A stretch of 64,000 bases of DNA from Halocatena marina. Its GTDB lineage: Archaea; Halobacteriota; Halobacteria; Halobacteriales; Haloarculaceae. Below are positions 9,523 to 18,791 of the stretch, in pieces. A program made the position numbers and the translations under genes. Where the stretch lies: assembly GCF_023276375.1 (NCBI RefSeq), contig NZ_JALLPK010000002.1:392687-456686 (forward strand). Reading direction: 5' to 3'. The number at the start of each line of letters is the position of its first letter. Position 1 is the stretch's first letter. The notes beneath the pieces were generated by a model. The model ran no database searches. It had not been told where the DNA came from and was given only the letters and a program-made list of their open reading frames with translations.

Positions 9523-9942
9523 CTAATCGATGTACGCCGCTGCGTTCTCGTTCTCACCGTATTCTAATCGCTCGTTACATTTGTCGACGACTTCGGAGAA
9601 TGATTCTATCTGCTGTCGTTCCATCGTTACTTGGATGCGCACGGCCGCAACGGACGCTTTCATGCATACTGAAAAGATGGTGATCATCAGCTCCGATGAT
9701 TGATATCGTCTGTTTTGATTGCTTTCATCGGTTTCCGAAAATGATGGACGGGCTGGTAGTGGGTTGTCGCAATTGGGACAACGGAGCTGTTGCTGGTTCT
9801 CCGTTGCTTGCACGATCCAATCACCATCGATCGAACTCTCGTGGTTACAGTTGGGACAGAAGAGAACACTCTTTCGACACGGTGGCTCTTGAGGCTGTCG
9901 AGTGTCGGGATTGGAGAGGCGAGGACTCTCTGTTTGAGGCAT
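9523..9942 (-). CDS. Haloarchaeal zinc-ribbon protein
   Basis: This encodes about 139 residues from either of two adjacent ATG codons. An N-terminal zinc ribbon, 'FCPNCNHESSIDGDWIV' followed by 'RCPNCDNPL', supplies four metal cysteines and is flanked by polar linkers. The C-terminal half is a charged helical segment (VTMERQQIESFSEVVDKCNE). The ribbon resembles a domain found widely in small haloarchaeal proteins of unknown role. It is probably a nucleic-acid- or protein-binding factor, which is inference. Confidence 0.6.
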   Translation of the reverse strand: MPQTESPRLSNPDTRQPQEPPCRKSVLFCPNCNHESSIDGDWIVQATENQQQLRCPNCDNPLPARPSFSETDESNQNRRYQSSELMITIFSVCMKASVAAVRIQVTMERQQIESFSEVVDKCNERLEYGENENAAAYID

Positions 9943-10194
9943 CATTCGTACCTACGGTCAGGAGCGGTAAGGGCGTGTTGGCTGTAGACTCTTCTTTGAT
10001 TACATAGACACTGTGATATGCCGGTTCATCTGTGACGAAGAGCACACCGAAGACTGACGAATTGTTGCCAGCGGTACAAACAATCCACAGTGATCTTACC
10101 GATTAACGTTATCGAATACAGGCTGCTGAAGGTTATTGAATAGTCTCTCAACCAGCTATGAGTGTCTGATTCGACAAGATTTGCTGTGTGTCAA

Positions 10195-10644
10195 TCAATT
10201 TGGTGCGTATCTCCCCCGAAGTTCCGATTCGTCGATAATGTGGTGTACCATTGCCTCACGAAGTTCGTCTTTCGATGCGCCAGCATCAAGGTCAGGTTCG
10301 GTATCGAGCGCGTATAGCCGAAAGTGATAGGTATGCTCTTGATTCGGTGGGTTGGGCCCACCATATCCGTTTTCGCCGTAGTCGTTTCGCCCTTCGCGCA
10401 CGTCGGAAGGCATCGTTCGTTCCTCAATTTCGGTAATACTTGGATCGATATTCCAGAGTATCCAATGGTCCCAAATTTTCCCGGCGGATTCTTGTGCATC
10501 TGGATCGTCCATCACAAGCGCTAGCGAGACTGCATCAGCTGGTACGTCTCCGATAGTCAGTGGTGGATTTACGTTCTCCTTCTCGTATCCGTACCGTTCT
10601 GGTATTGATTCATCGTCATCAAATGCTGGACTAGACAAGTACAT
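10195..10644 (-). CDS. YbhB/YbcL family PEBP-like protein
   Basis: This encodes 149 residues, typical of the Raf kinase inhibitor-like (phosphatidylethanolamine-binding) family. The phosphate-binding pocket motifs are visible: 'LALVMDDPDA' and 'WDHWILWNI', then 'GPNPPNQEHTYHFRLYALD'. In prokaryotes these are small cytoplasmic or exported proteins of uncertain function. No signal peptide is seen here. It is monocistronic. Confidence 0.88.
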   Translation of the reverse strand: MYLSSPAFDDDESIPERYGYEKENVNPPLTIGDVPADAVSLALVMDDPDAQESAGKIWDHWILWNIDPSITEIEERTMPSDVREGRNDYGENGYGGPNPPNQEHTYHFRLYALDTEPDLDAGASKDELREAMVHHIIDESELRGRYAPN

Positions 10645-10956
10645 CAGAAGCCACTTCGAACGGCAGCGCCGAGAGCGTTGTGCTTGGTCTACAATGTGTC
10701 TTCTGTTGAGGATATCCCGTTCTGCTCACTCCCCGTGGTGAGGATTTATACTTTCGACGAATGGTGTACGGCTTTAACCACGCGTTTCGATGGGATGGCC
10801 ACGCTTCTATTGGGATTGAATCCAATTCTCTAGTCTTGCGTCTGAAGATCCACGTTTTCGATGTTTAAAACACAATAAAATTCACAATATCGTCCAACAA
10901 TTCTCGCAGACACTGATCGACCAGATACGCTCTGAAATCACTCTCACATAGTGATG

Positions 10957-11382
10957 TTACTCCTGTCCGGGGTGCTCGTGTGCTTCTGCTAGCTCAAACA
11001 ATTGATCGTACTCATCAGATAACTGATCACGAATGTCATCGAGCTGCCCCTCTGTAACTGCGTCGTCAAGAACGTCTACGACGACTCGAGCGTGGGGTGC
11101 TGCCTCAGAAAGATCGGAAGTACCATCTCCTTTGAGATTTTCATCTCGTTCCGCGACGCGCTCAAGGAATGCATCGAACCCAAACGGCTCGGTCGTTCCA
11201 GCGTGTTCTTCGAGGAATCGACCGAGCTCGTCAGAGAGCTGCGCCGCGAGATTTGTTGCTTCTCCTTCTTGAAGACGATCTCCAAGTGTCTAGGAGGTCG
11301 CTCGACTTGCACTGAGCGCTGCGCCACGAGCGGGTAGCTCGGCACGGTTCTGCACCTCGCCGATGAAAGTATCGTGATCCAT
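10957..11382 (-). pseudogene. DUF2267 gene interrupted by an in-frame TAG stop
   Basis: From the ATG at 11382 the frame reads 'MDHDTFIGEVQNRAELPARG', a normal DUF2267 start. It hits TAG at codon 31 (11290-11292) and then continues in the same frame as TLGDRLQEGEATNLAAQLSD and onward to TAA at 10957-10959. The total of 142 codons matches the family length. Only one base separates TAG from GAG (Glu), the residue commonly found there in the 'RATLETLG' segment. No internal ATG or GTG would restart the second part. A sequencing error cannot be excluded; otherwise the gene is freshly inactivated. Confidence 0.7.
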
Positions 11383-11946
11383 ACCTGTTTGTTGCGGTGG
11401 GCGATTCATGAAGATTGGGTTAGCAGCAGTAAGCCCAATACAGAGCTCCAATGGACCAACAAGCGACAAAGATCCTCTTCTCGGACCAAAATAGTACACA
11501 CAAAGAAACCGGTGACGGTGCACTCATGATCTGGTACGATAGGGTCGTAATCACCGAACTCACAGAGTGGTCTGTCCGTTGTGAGTCTCCTCTGTCGCTT
11601 GGTTTGCGATACCGCATGGGGATTGAGGCAGGGTTTCCAATACAGGAGGGTGTAACTGATCCGATCGGGTGAGGCCCGAACTTGAGATGCATTCGATCAA
11701 GCACTGCGATCGTTTCGTTGATCTCATTTCCTCTCTACCGTCGGTCGCAATGAGGATGTCATCATACATACTCGTTTGTCACGCTTCGAGCGTTGTATAT
11801 GCACCGCCGATTGAATCGTATCTGAATGAGGAGTCGATACTAGAGATCCTACATCAAAAAGTATCCTCGCTGAGCAACGGTGCATATATTTGCTCTGTGA
11901 CGTTAGTGCACCAACTCCGATCTGAGATCGCACAGGACCTAATCAG

Positions 11947-12903
11947 CTATGTGACTTCGGGGAGAATGTTTTCTTCGTAGAATTGGAAGAACGACGCTTG
12001 CTCTGGTCCGATCTGATGGACGTAGACGTGATCGTAGCCAGCATCGAATGCAGCCTCGATCGCATCGAGATGTGCCTCTGGATCGGGGTCCGTGATGATG
12101 GACCCGTTTGCAATATCCTCTTCGCTCACCATCTGGACGGCTTGCTCGAAGTGTGTCGGTGTCGGCAGCAGCGATCCGAGCTCTCCCGGTAGTGCCGATT
12201 GGGGCCAGTGTTTGTGTGCGGTTTGGATCGCTTCCTCCTCAGTTTCGGCATAACAGAGATGGAGCTGCGTGTAAGTCGGTCCGTCGCCCCCAGCAGCTTC
12301 GTATGTGTCGAGGAGATCGCCTTGCGGCCCGACGGCCCAGAATCCATCTCCCATTTGTCCCGCAGCCGCTGCTGTCCGGTCGCCGAACGCCGAGACGATA
12401 ATTGGCGGGAGGTCTTCGGGTAGTGTGAATAGACGAGCGTTCTCGACGGTGTAGTATTCGCCGTAGTAACTCGTCTGTCCTCCTTCCCAGAGTGTGCGGA
12501 TGATCTCGATCGCTTCTTCGAGCATTTCGAGACGGACCGAATGTGGGGGCCAGTGGTCCCCGAGGATGTGTTCGTTGAGTTTCTCACCCGTTCCAACCCC
12601 GAAGAAAAAGCGATCGGGCAGCATCGTCGCTGTCGTTGCGGCGGCCTGAGCGATGATTGCTGGATGAATCCGCATGGTCGGACACGATACGCCGATCCCG
12701 ATATCGAGTTCGTCGGTAGCATGGGCAATAGCGCCGAGAGTACTCCAGACGAATGGAGAGTGACCCTGCTGGCTGATCCACGGATGGTAATGATCTGAAA
12801 TAGACGCGAAATCAAAGCCGGCCGCTTCGGCGCGTTGTGCTTGCCGAACGAGCGCGTTCGGGCCGTGTTCTTCGCTCGACAGCGTATATCCAATCTCGGT
12901 CAT
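11947..12903 (-). CDS. F420-dependent LLM-class oxidoreductase (TIGR03557-like)
   Basis: This 318-residue luciferase-like-monooxygenase-fold enzyme starts at an ATG. The N-terminal 'ISDHYHPW' and the 'GVGTGEKLNEHILG' loop are the hallmarks of the F420-dependent glucose-6-phosphate dehydrogenase-like subfamily found in many haloarchaea. The usual TIM-barrel length is complete. It should use coenzyme F420 for hydride transfer; the real substrate in haloarchaea is not established. It is monocistronic. Confidence 0.88.
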   Translation of the reverse strand: MTEIGYTLSSEEHGPNALVRQAQRAEAAGFDFASISDHYHPWISQQGHSPFVWSTLGAIAHATDELDIGIGVSCPTMRIHPAIIAQAAATTATMLPDRFFFGVGTGEKLNEHILGDHWPPHSVRLEMLEEAIEIIRTLWEGGQTSYYGEYYTVENARLFTLPEDLPPIIVSAFGDRTAAAAGQMGDGFWAVGPQGDLLDTYEAAGGDGPTYTQLHLCYAETEEEAIQTAHKHWPQSALPGELGSLLPTPTHFEQAVQMVSEEDIANGSIITDPDPEAHLDAIEAAFDAGYDHVYVHQIGPEQASFFQFYEENILPEVT

Positions 12904-13088
12904 GGATGTTCATCCCTCCAGCTTTCCTCGCATCGTAGCAAGCAATTCATATCTTTATGACTGTCCAGGAAATAAGAAAGATCTTGCCTTGCAGATTCGT
13001 GGTAGCAACGCCAGAACTGCGCTGATCCAACCGAATACGTGTGCAATTACCGACGTGATGTCTCTAGACAGGTAGAGGGCGAATAGCG

Positions 13089-13409
13089 TTAGTCTTCTGT
13101 CCAATACATCAGCTCATTTTTGGCTGCGTCGCAGTTGGGACATGCTGACGGAAGACCTTCATTGAGATGTCCCATCTCACCGCATTCTCCACAGCGCCAC
13201 ATGAGCTCTGCCTCGCCAAACTCGTGTCCCGAACGAACGTGCTCGATACTCAGTGCCTCGATGCCGTCGCGCATCGTAACGAACACACCATCGTCGTCGA
13301 GTCCTCGTACTTTTCCGACGGGCGTGCCGTCTTCCGTATACAGCGTCTGTCCGAACGATACTGTCCTCTCTTCACTGTTGTTTTCCGTTGCTTCTCCATG
13401 CTCACTCAT
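13089..13409 (-). CDS. Rubredoxin-like zinc/iron ribbon protein
   Basis: This encodes 106 residues from the ATG at 13409. The N-terminal half resembles a PRC-barrel-like segment (FGQTLYTEDGTPVGKVRGLD). The C-terminal half carries two Cys-x2-Cys pairs (CGEC and CPNC) in a rubrerythrin/rubredoxin-like ribbon: 'MWRCGECGEMGHLNEG'. This combination is common in haloarchaeal proteins of unknown function. It could bind iron or zinc, and the sequence does not decide which. Confidence 0.7.
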   Translation of the reverse strand: MSEHGEATENNSEERTVSFGQTLYTEDGTPVGKVRGLDDDGVFVTMRDGIEALSIEHVRSGHEFGEAELMWRCGECGEMGHLNEGLPSACPNCDAAKNELMYWTED

Positions 13410-13659
13410 ATGAATCCCTTCGACCGCCACACGTATCATTCCCGGTGCTTCTTCTGCAGTAATGTAACCGGTCTCGACTATCTATCGTCGTGATCAAGAC
13501 CGCTGTCGAGCAATGTGAGCGATCGGTTCCTTCGTTGACGAACTCGTCGTCGATTGGCTCGTAAACGATGCCACGTCTGGTGACCGGATAGGCCTGCTCT
13601 GCAACGCCGCGAGTGGCGGTATCGACGAGCAGGATGTTTATTCGTCTACCAAGGACGAT

Positions 13660-14535
13660 TCAGAATCGAAGTACGTCGACATCTTCGTCGGTACCGAGGT
13701 AGACGACATCAACCATGTCGAGGAAGATGCCGTGTTCGAGAACGCCCGGAATATCAGTGAGCGCACCGGCGATCGCTGCGGTGTTGTCGAGTCCGCCAAA
13801 GTCACAGTCGAGCACAAGGTTACCATTCGCCGTAAACACTGGCCCGTCTTTTCGTTCGGCCATTCGCAACGCGGGAGTACCGCCGATTTCGCGGACTCTC
13901 TCGGCGACGACCTCGCGCGCATCGGGCATCACTTCGACGGGTACCGGAAAGTCGAGTGGATCAGTGGCTTTGCCCTCGTCAGTGGCGATCACCAACTCCT
14001 CGGCCATTGCATCGATCACCTTTTCGCGGGCGTGCGCTCCGCCACCGCCCTTGATCACGGTTGGTTCCTGCTCCGAATACTGGTCTGCGCCGTCGATTGT
14101 CACGTCGAGTGCTGTGACTGCATCGAGTCCAAGCACTGGAATACTAGCCTCTTTGGCCAGTTCGTGTGACTGCAACGAGGTGGCCACGCCACGGACGTTC
14201 TGCAACTCGCCCGTGCGGAGCAGGCGGCCGATTTCGGCGATCGCCCACGCGGTCGTGCTCCCGGTGCCGAGTCCGACGTCCATTCCGTCTTCGATGACTT
14301 CCTGAGCGGCGCGCTTGCCACCTCGACGCCGTCGCTCGTCAAAAACACCTTTCTCGCCGGTTTTGATCCGCCGTGGCGAAGGGATCACCTCAATGTGTTC
14401 GCGGATTTCTTCGGTTGTGAGTGAAACATCGTGCTCATCGAGACGCTCACGCGCCTGTGCAACAACAGTGGCTTCGGTCTCATCCCACGTACGTATCTCC
14501 GTGCCGTTGTCCGTGTAGGTGAATTCTGTTGCCAT
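13660..14535 (-). CDS. rpiA: Ribose-5-phosphate isomerase A with N-terminal extension
   Basis: This 291-residue protein catalyses interconversion of ribose 5-phosphate and ribulose 5-phosphate in pentose metabolism. The RpiA core starts near residue 70 and shows all signatures: phosphate loop 'VGLGTGSTTAWAI', 'VTIDGADQ', and 'VIKGGGGAHAREK' with the catalytic region. Bacterial RpiA is about 220 residues, so about 70 extra residues precede the core here. They contain a helical segment (TEATVVAQARERLDEHDVSL) of unknown role. The ATG at 14535 is the first in frame. An internal start at residue 85 would cut into the core. Confidence 0.9.
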   Translation of the reverse strand: MATEFTYTDNGTEIRTWDETEATVVAQARERLDEHDVSLTTEEIREHIEVIPSPRRIKTGEKGVFDERRRRGGKRAAQEVIEDGMDVGLGTGSTTAWAIAEIGRLLRTGELQNVRGVATSLQSHELAKEASIPVLGLDAVTALDVTIDGADQYSEQEPTVIKGGGGAHAREKVIDAMAEELVIATDEGKATDPLDFPVPVEVMPDAREVVAERVREIGGTPALRMAERKDGPVFTANGNLVLDCDFGGLDNTAAIAGALTDIPGVLEHGIFLDMVDVVYLGTDEDVDVLRF

Positions 14536-14756
14536 GGTTTGAAGACATTATTATACATACACTGTGAGCATTCACGTAATTCTGTGGCCTGCATAGTGAT
14601 TGGTTCTCGTCCAATCTATCTGACAATTAGTGATTCAACTAAATCAGACTAACAACATGTATTCGTCTTTGCTTCTTCTCACGTTCCAAGCTGATGTCAT
14701 CAGCGTTCTATCTTCGCACAGGTAGTATGAAGTGGTTGGCAGGCGATACGTGTGCT

Positions 14757-15161
14757 ATGGCATCGATTCCATCAGACTTTCTGGACCTATTCGAACAGAA
14801 GACGTTTGCACACATTGCAACACTGACGCCCGATGGTCTTCCGCATGTCACGCCGGTGTGGATCGATTACGATGAGGACGCTGATCGGTTACTTGTGAAC
14901 ACAGAGCGAGGCCGACGAAAAGAACAGAACGTCCAGCATAGCCGCTCTGTTGGACTAAGTATGACAGACCCCGCAGACAGATATCGGGCTCTTTCGGTGC
15001 TCGGTACCGTCGATGAAATCACCGAAGCGAACGCTCGTGAGCACATCGATACGCTTGCTCGACGATACACTGACGCTGATGAGTATCAGCCGCCTATTAG
15101 AACGTCGCGTGTCCTTCTCAAAATACGACCTGACGAAGTTATTCCCCATGGCGGTGGATGA
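14757..15161 (+). CDS. PPOX-class pyridoxamine-oxidase-like FMN/F420 protein
   Basis: This encodes 134 residues starting at the ATG at 14757; the upstream open extension from 14694 does not resemble the family. The split-barrel flavin-binding pattern is visible: 'FAHIATLTPDGLPHVTPVWI', then 'LLVNTERGRRKEQNV' and a C-terminal 'VLLKIRPDEVI'. This fits the PPOX-class family that binds FMN or F420. The reaction is unknown. It is transcribed away from rpiA. Confidence 0.82.
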   Translation: MASIPSDFLDLFEQKTFAHIATLTPDGLPHVTPVWIDYDEDADRLLVNTERGRRKEQNVQHSRSVGLSMTDPADRYRALSVLGTVDEITEANAREHIDTLARRYTDADEYQPPIRTSRVLLKIRPDEVIPHGGG

Positions 15162-15550
15162 TTAGGCCGCTTGTGGTTCGATCGACGCTTGTCCTGATTG
15201 GTGAAAACCGTACTCTTCCAAGCGCAAAAGAGGAATCGGGCGCGCGATTACCGCGTCTCTGACAGTGTCTTCCATAATCTTACTCTAATCGAGTGACTAA
15301 GATCTATTATACATAATCTGATAGAATGATCCCAACAATCCATTCTAAGTCGGTGTCCTTTGACTACGATCTTAGGTTAATTTTTTGAGGGAACTATTTT
15401 TCTTCATGCTAATAGAGCGATGGTTAGTGATGTTCCCTGCTAGATATTCCTGTAATAATACAAGTCATTTCATATTACTATCTGCAGCTATGATGCCGTG
15501 ATGGGTGGGTGAGTAGAAAGATTCTTGAGAGTGATCTACATAACTTCCAT
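15162..15550. other. AT-rich intergenic region
   Basis: No coding potential is seen on either strand. The stretch ends just before a small membrane-protein gene and probably contains its promoter, but no unambiguous element can be named. Confidence 0.4.
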
Positions 15551-15922
15551 ATGTCACTTCCACATAAACTGTCCTCTGGTCTTCTCATGGGTGGAATATT
15601 TTTTCTTATGATCATACTCACAGTTGTCAGTGAGATCACCGGACTAGAAATTGCAATGCGGATGCTTATTATACTCGTTCCGTTTGGAGGCGTAGTTTTG
15701 GGGACAGTCAGCGCAGTAGAAGCGGAATCGAAGATCGAGATTGTTCCCGCTATCGTACTCGTTCTTAGTGCGGGTTTCGCTACCACGCTTGCAGTGAGAG
15801 GTGTGAACCCATTCGCAAATCGGCTCGTAGATATCGCTTTGATCAGCAGTGTCGCGGGGATCAGATACGGTCACTTCATTCAGCCCATCGTTAAAACTTC
15901 TCGACAATACATCAGCTACTAG
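15551..15922 (+). CDS. Small integral membrane protein, unknown
   Basis: This encodes 123 residues from the ATG at 15551, with an alternative ATG upstream at 15509. Three to four hydrophobic segments are evident: around LLMGGIFFLMIILTVVSEI, a second around MLIILVPFGGVVLG, and a third around VPAIVLVLSAGFATTLAV. There is no recognisable family or motif. The base composition is AT-richer than most neighbours. Confidence 0.5.
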   Translation: MSLPHKLSSGLLMGGIFFLMIILTVVSEITGLEIAMRMLIILVPFGGVVLGTVSAVEAESKIEIVPAIVLVLSAGFATTLAVRGVNPFANRLVDIALISSVAGIRYGHFIQPIVKTSRQYISY

Positions 15923-16356
15923 CTACTTTGGTTGTTGATGGGTGATGAACTGATCGTCGAGCGCATAAGCTCATTCTCTGTCACTGGCCGACCAGCAGCG
16001 ATACGAGCACATCATTTGCAGTCTCAGACTTTGCTATGGATTAAAGACTCGAACTTGGCGACAGAAATGGTTGCTCACAATTGGTATTCTCTGTTGTTGT
16101 GGCGACATATTTAGAATTATGACACGATCTGGCGAAATCTTCACCTCACTCTCTAATCCACTCGGTACGTTTGATTTGGCGATCAACACGGGGCTCGATC
16201 GCTATCACACTAGTATCGTTCGGCGGAATAGGAATTACGTACGCTATTGTTCTATCTGTATTGTAGATGTTGAGACGATCGACAGTCTGTTGTTTCACTT
16301 TTCTATTGGAGAATGGAACAACCAACCGAACACCAAATCTACCTGATGGATCAGAA
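15923..16356. other. No supported gene
   Basis: Short frames on the plus strand (about 60-90 codons) lack family resemblance and typical acidic composition. I treat the stretch as non-coding or decayed. Confidence 0.35.
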
Positions 16357-16554
16357 TCATTCCGGTAAAAACGTCACCGTCTCTTTGACGATTCGTTGCT
16401 TGTAGTTTTGAAAGGAGTGGTCTTCACCGATACGCTTGACTCCCTTTCCGTCCGGGCAGCGTTTAGAGCCATCAGAGCGGTCGGTTGCAACAATATGGAC
16501 CCCGTCACTAACATCGATATAGAAGGTGTCGGTGTCTGCTGATTGTGTGATCAC
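16357..16554 (-). CDS. Small hypothetical protein
   Basis: This encodes 65 residues from a GTG start, polar and soluble, beginning with an acidic segment (DTDTFYIDVSDGVHIVATD). Codon choice resembles that of true genes, but no family is recognised. It could be a short haloarchaeal protein or a fragment. Confidence 0.4.
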   Translation of the reverse strand: MITQSADTDTFYIDVSDGVHIVATDRSDGSKRCPDGKGVKRIGEDHSFQNYKQRIVKETVTFLPE

Positions 16555-16684
16555 ATTTTACAATCAGATTATAGGTGACGCAAAACGGACACTTGCGATT
16601 GTCGAGATTTATCCTACCTCATACTTCATTGGCATCGAAATGAGAATTTATGTATGATTGAGGTTATATTCGGTATACGTAATA

Positions 16685-17014
16685 ATGAATTCGCCATCGA
16701 TTGAGGCAACCCCTCTCCGGAAAACGTACGGGAACGAGGTTGCAGTGGACGACATATCACTGTCAATTCCAATGGGGACAGTTTACGGGTTCTTGGGACC
16801 GAACGGTGCAGGGAAAACGACGACGATGCGGTTGCTAACGGGATTGACACAGCCAACGTCTGGAAAGGTTCAGATTTGTGGAATCACCGTGAAAGATCGG
16901 CGTCAAATCGCATCCCATGTCGGTTATTTGCCCGAAACCCCGCCACTGTACGACGTGTTCAGCGCGCGCGAGCAACTTGATTATGTCGCAGCTCTCCGGA
17001 ATCACTCGCACTGA
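16685..17014 (+). pseudogene. ABC transporter ATP-binding subunit truncated after the Q-loop
   Basis: The frame from the ATG at 16685 gives only 109 residues. It has a normal N-terminal ABC domain with Walker A 'GFLGPNGAGKTTTMRLL' and the Q-loop region 'VGYLPETPPLYD'. It then stops after 'LDYVAALRN' plus three residues. The signature LSGGQ, Walker B, D-loop and H-loop are absent. The stop lies six bases before the ATG of the permease gene, as expected for the intact gene pair, so an internal deletion of the missing half is the simplest explanation. It cannot hydrolyse ATP alone. Confidence 0.75.
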
Positions 17015-17020
17015 CGACCG

Positions 17021-18607
17021 ATGAGCATTCAGCGCGACTTTCGCCACGGCATCCGCATCGCCCGGGCAGAACTCGTTCGGGAGCTCCGGGTGTATACAGG
17101 AAATACGCGTCGAGCCATCGGTTTCGGGGCGATACTGGTGGCTCACGGTATGGGACTCGTGACCGCCGTCGTAGGGGCGCACGTCCTCGGTCAGGCGTGG
17201 AGCTTCAGTGCGGTCGATCCGTACGTCGGTCCAATCGCAACCGTGCTCCCGATCATCCTGTTCGTCGGGATGATCCGCCGAGCGGGCCGCCTCAGAACCA
17301 TCGAAGCCGAGGAACTCATGTTGATGATTGTGCATCCGCGAGCGATTGTTATCGGACTCGTCGGTTCGGATATCATCCAGCTGGTGCTGTGGTTCGGGGT
17401 GCCACTGGGGATCGTCGTCACCGTCTTGGGGATCGGAGAGGGCATTCTCTGGCTTCCACTGACGTTCGGGCTCGTCGTTCTTCCCTTGCTCTGTTGGGTC
17501 GGCGTCTGGGGCTATGCGTGTGGCATTTGGCTATCGAGACTGGCTCGGCGGTTCTCCGACCCTGACCGCCTCGGAAGGATTGTCTGGCTGATTGTGTTGA
17601 TTGGAATCGTGGGCGGGTCACAGATCGTTATCATCGGTACCGACGGAGTGCTCTCGACCGATCTCTCTGCTCTCACGCTTTACCCGTTGCGTGCGTATGG
17701 AGCCCTCACATTTGCCGGAACGCCACTCGCCGAGTCCCTCCCTGTCGGTGGACTGGTGGTACTCTCCACTCTGGTAGTGCTTGTCCCTGTTGGTCTCGCG
17801 CTCGCAACTCGCCAAGCCACCGCCCTCTGGTTCACCGAGGCCACACATCGGAGCCGGGTTCCGCGTGGTGCCTCTAGTGGGTTTACCGTCCCCCGCCCGT
17901 TCAGCAGGACGCTGGCGGGACGGATGGCGTGGGGACACCTCCTCCGGGGGAAACGACGCTCATCGGAGCTGGTCCGCATCTTGATTGTCCCGGTCGTGCT
18001 GCTTGTGATCTCCCTGCCAGCTATTTACACGGCGGGTGAGCATCGGGAAATTCTTCTGGCAGGGATCGGCGTCGTCATCGGTGCGGTTCTCAGCGGTTTC
18101 TCGTTCGGATTGAATCCACTTGGTGACGACCGGCCGTGGTACCCGTTGCTGTTGCTCACCGAAGCCTCCTCGCACACGCTTGTTCAGAGCCGGGTGATCG
18201 CGGGACTCGCTGTCGGGCTGCCGGTTGCGGTGCTCGTGCCGTTCGCGTCGGTGGCTATCGGGACGACACCGTTGATCGGGCTTGTCTTCGCAGGCGTCGG
18301 CACCGGCTCGTGTGTCGGGGGAGCCTTGGTCGCGGTCGGAATCGGATCGGCGTTTCCCAACTACGACCGACGGCCATACTGGGGAGACGAGACGGCCCTT
18401 CCGTCCAAGACTGCTCGTCAGGTGTTTCTGTTCTTCGTTGCTGGCAACACGGTAGGCTGCCTGGTGGCAGTCTGGACCCTGCTCCACGCACAGCCGCTGA
18501 CCGCTTTTCTGATCGGACTGGGTGGTGTCTATCTTCTAGTAATGGCTGGAATGTTGTACGGGACGTACCGATATGCTGTTCGACGCTGCCGACAGATTAC
18601 GTTATGA
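17021..18607 (+). CDS. ABC-2-like multi-spanning permease
   Basis: This 528-residue protein with about 10-12 hydrophobic segments starts six bases after the truncated ATPase frame. It reads as two halves of about six helices each, separated by a polar stretch near residues 270-320 (TEATHRSRVPRGASSGFTVP). Such large permeases pair with one ABC ATPase in haloarchaea. Their substrate is unknown. With its adjacent ATPase broken it may be non-functional or may borrow another ATPase. Base composition is notably GC-richer than the flanking DNA. Confidence 0.75.
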   Translation: MSIQRDFRHGIRIARAELVRELRVYTGNTRRAIGFGAILVAHGMGLVTAVVGAHVLGQAWSFSAVDPYVGPIATVLPIILFVGMIRRAGRLRTIEAEELMLMIVHPRAIVIGLVGSDIIQLVLWFGVPLGIVVTVLGIGEGILWLPLTFGLVVLPLLCWVGVWGYACGIWLSRLARRFSDPDRLGRIVWLIVLIGIVGGSQIVIIGTDGVLSTDLSALTLYPLRAYGALTFAGTPLAESLPVGGLVVLSTLVVLVPVGLALATRQATALWFTEATHRSRVPRGASSGFTVPRPFSRTLAGRMAWGHLLRGKRRSSELVRILIVPVVLLVISLPAIYTAGEHREILLAGIGVVIGAVLSGFSFGLNPLGDDRPWYPLLLLTEASSHTLVQSRVIAGLAVGLPVAVLVPFASVAIGTTPLIGLVFAGVGTGSCVGGALVAVGIGSAFPNYDRRPYWGDETALPSKTARQVFLFFVAGNTVGCLVAVWTLLHAQPLTAFLIGLGGVYLLVMAGMLYGTYRYAVRRCRQITL

Positions 18608-18791
18608 GAATTCTGAGTACGTCGTGATTCAGTTCTCACCGGGACAGTGAGCCTCCTGTTTGTTGCCCTCTCGACTGGCGCTCAATCCAGCAGTGTACTA
18701 CAAGACTAGAGCGTCTGTGAACCAAACACGGGAACCCTACTGGATGATTAGAGAACGAGAGACTTTCTTCTATCGTCCCGAAGCTGAACAC

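Noticed and set aside
11560..11769. Reading starting MYDDILIATDG on the minus strand, like a universal stress protein N-terminus
   Set aside because: Only the first dozen residues fit; the rest of the fold is not found in any frame, so a UspA remnant is possible but not supported enough to annotate.
17191..18491. Several long minus-strand open frames across the permease gene
   Set aside because: They are antisense shadows of a GC-rich coding region and are rich in Arg and Pro, unlike haloarchaeal proteins.
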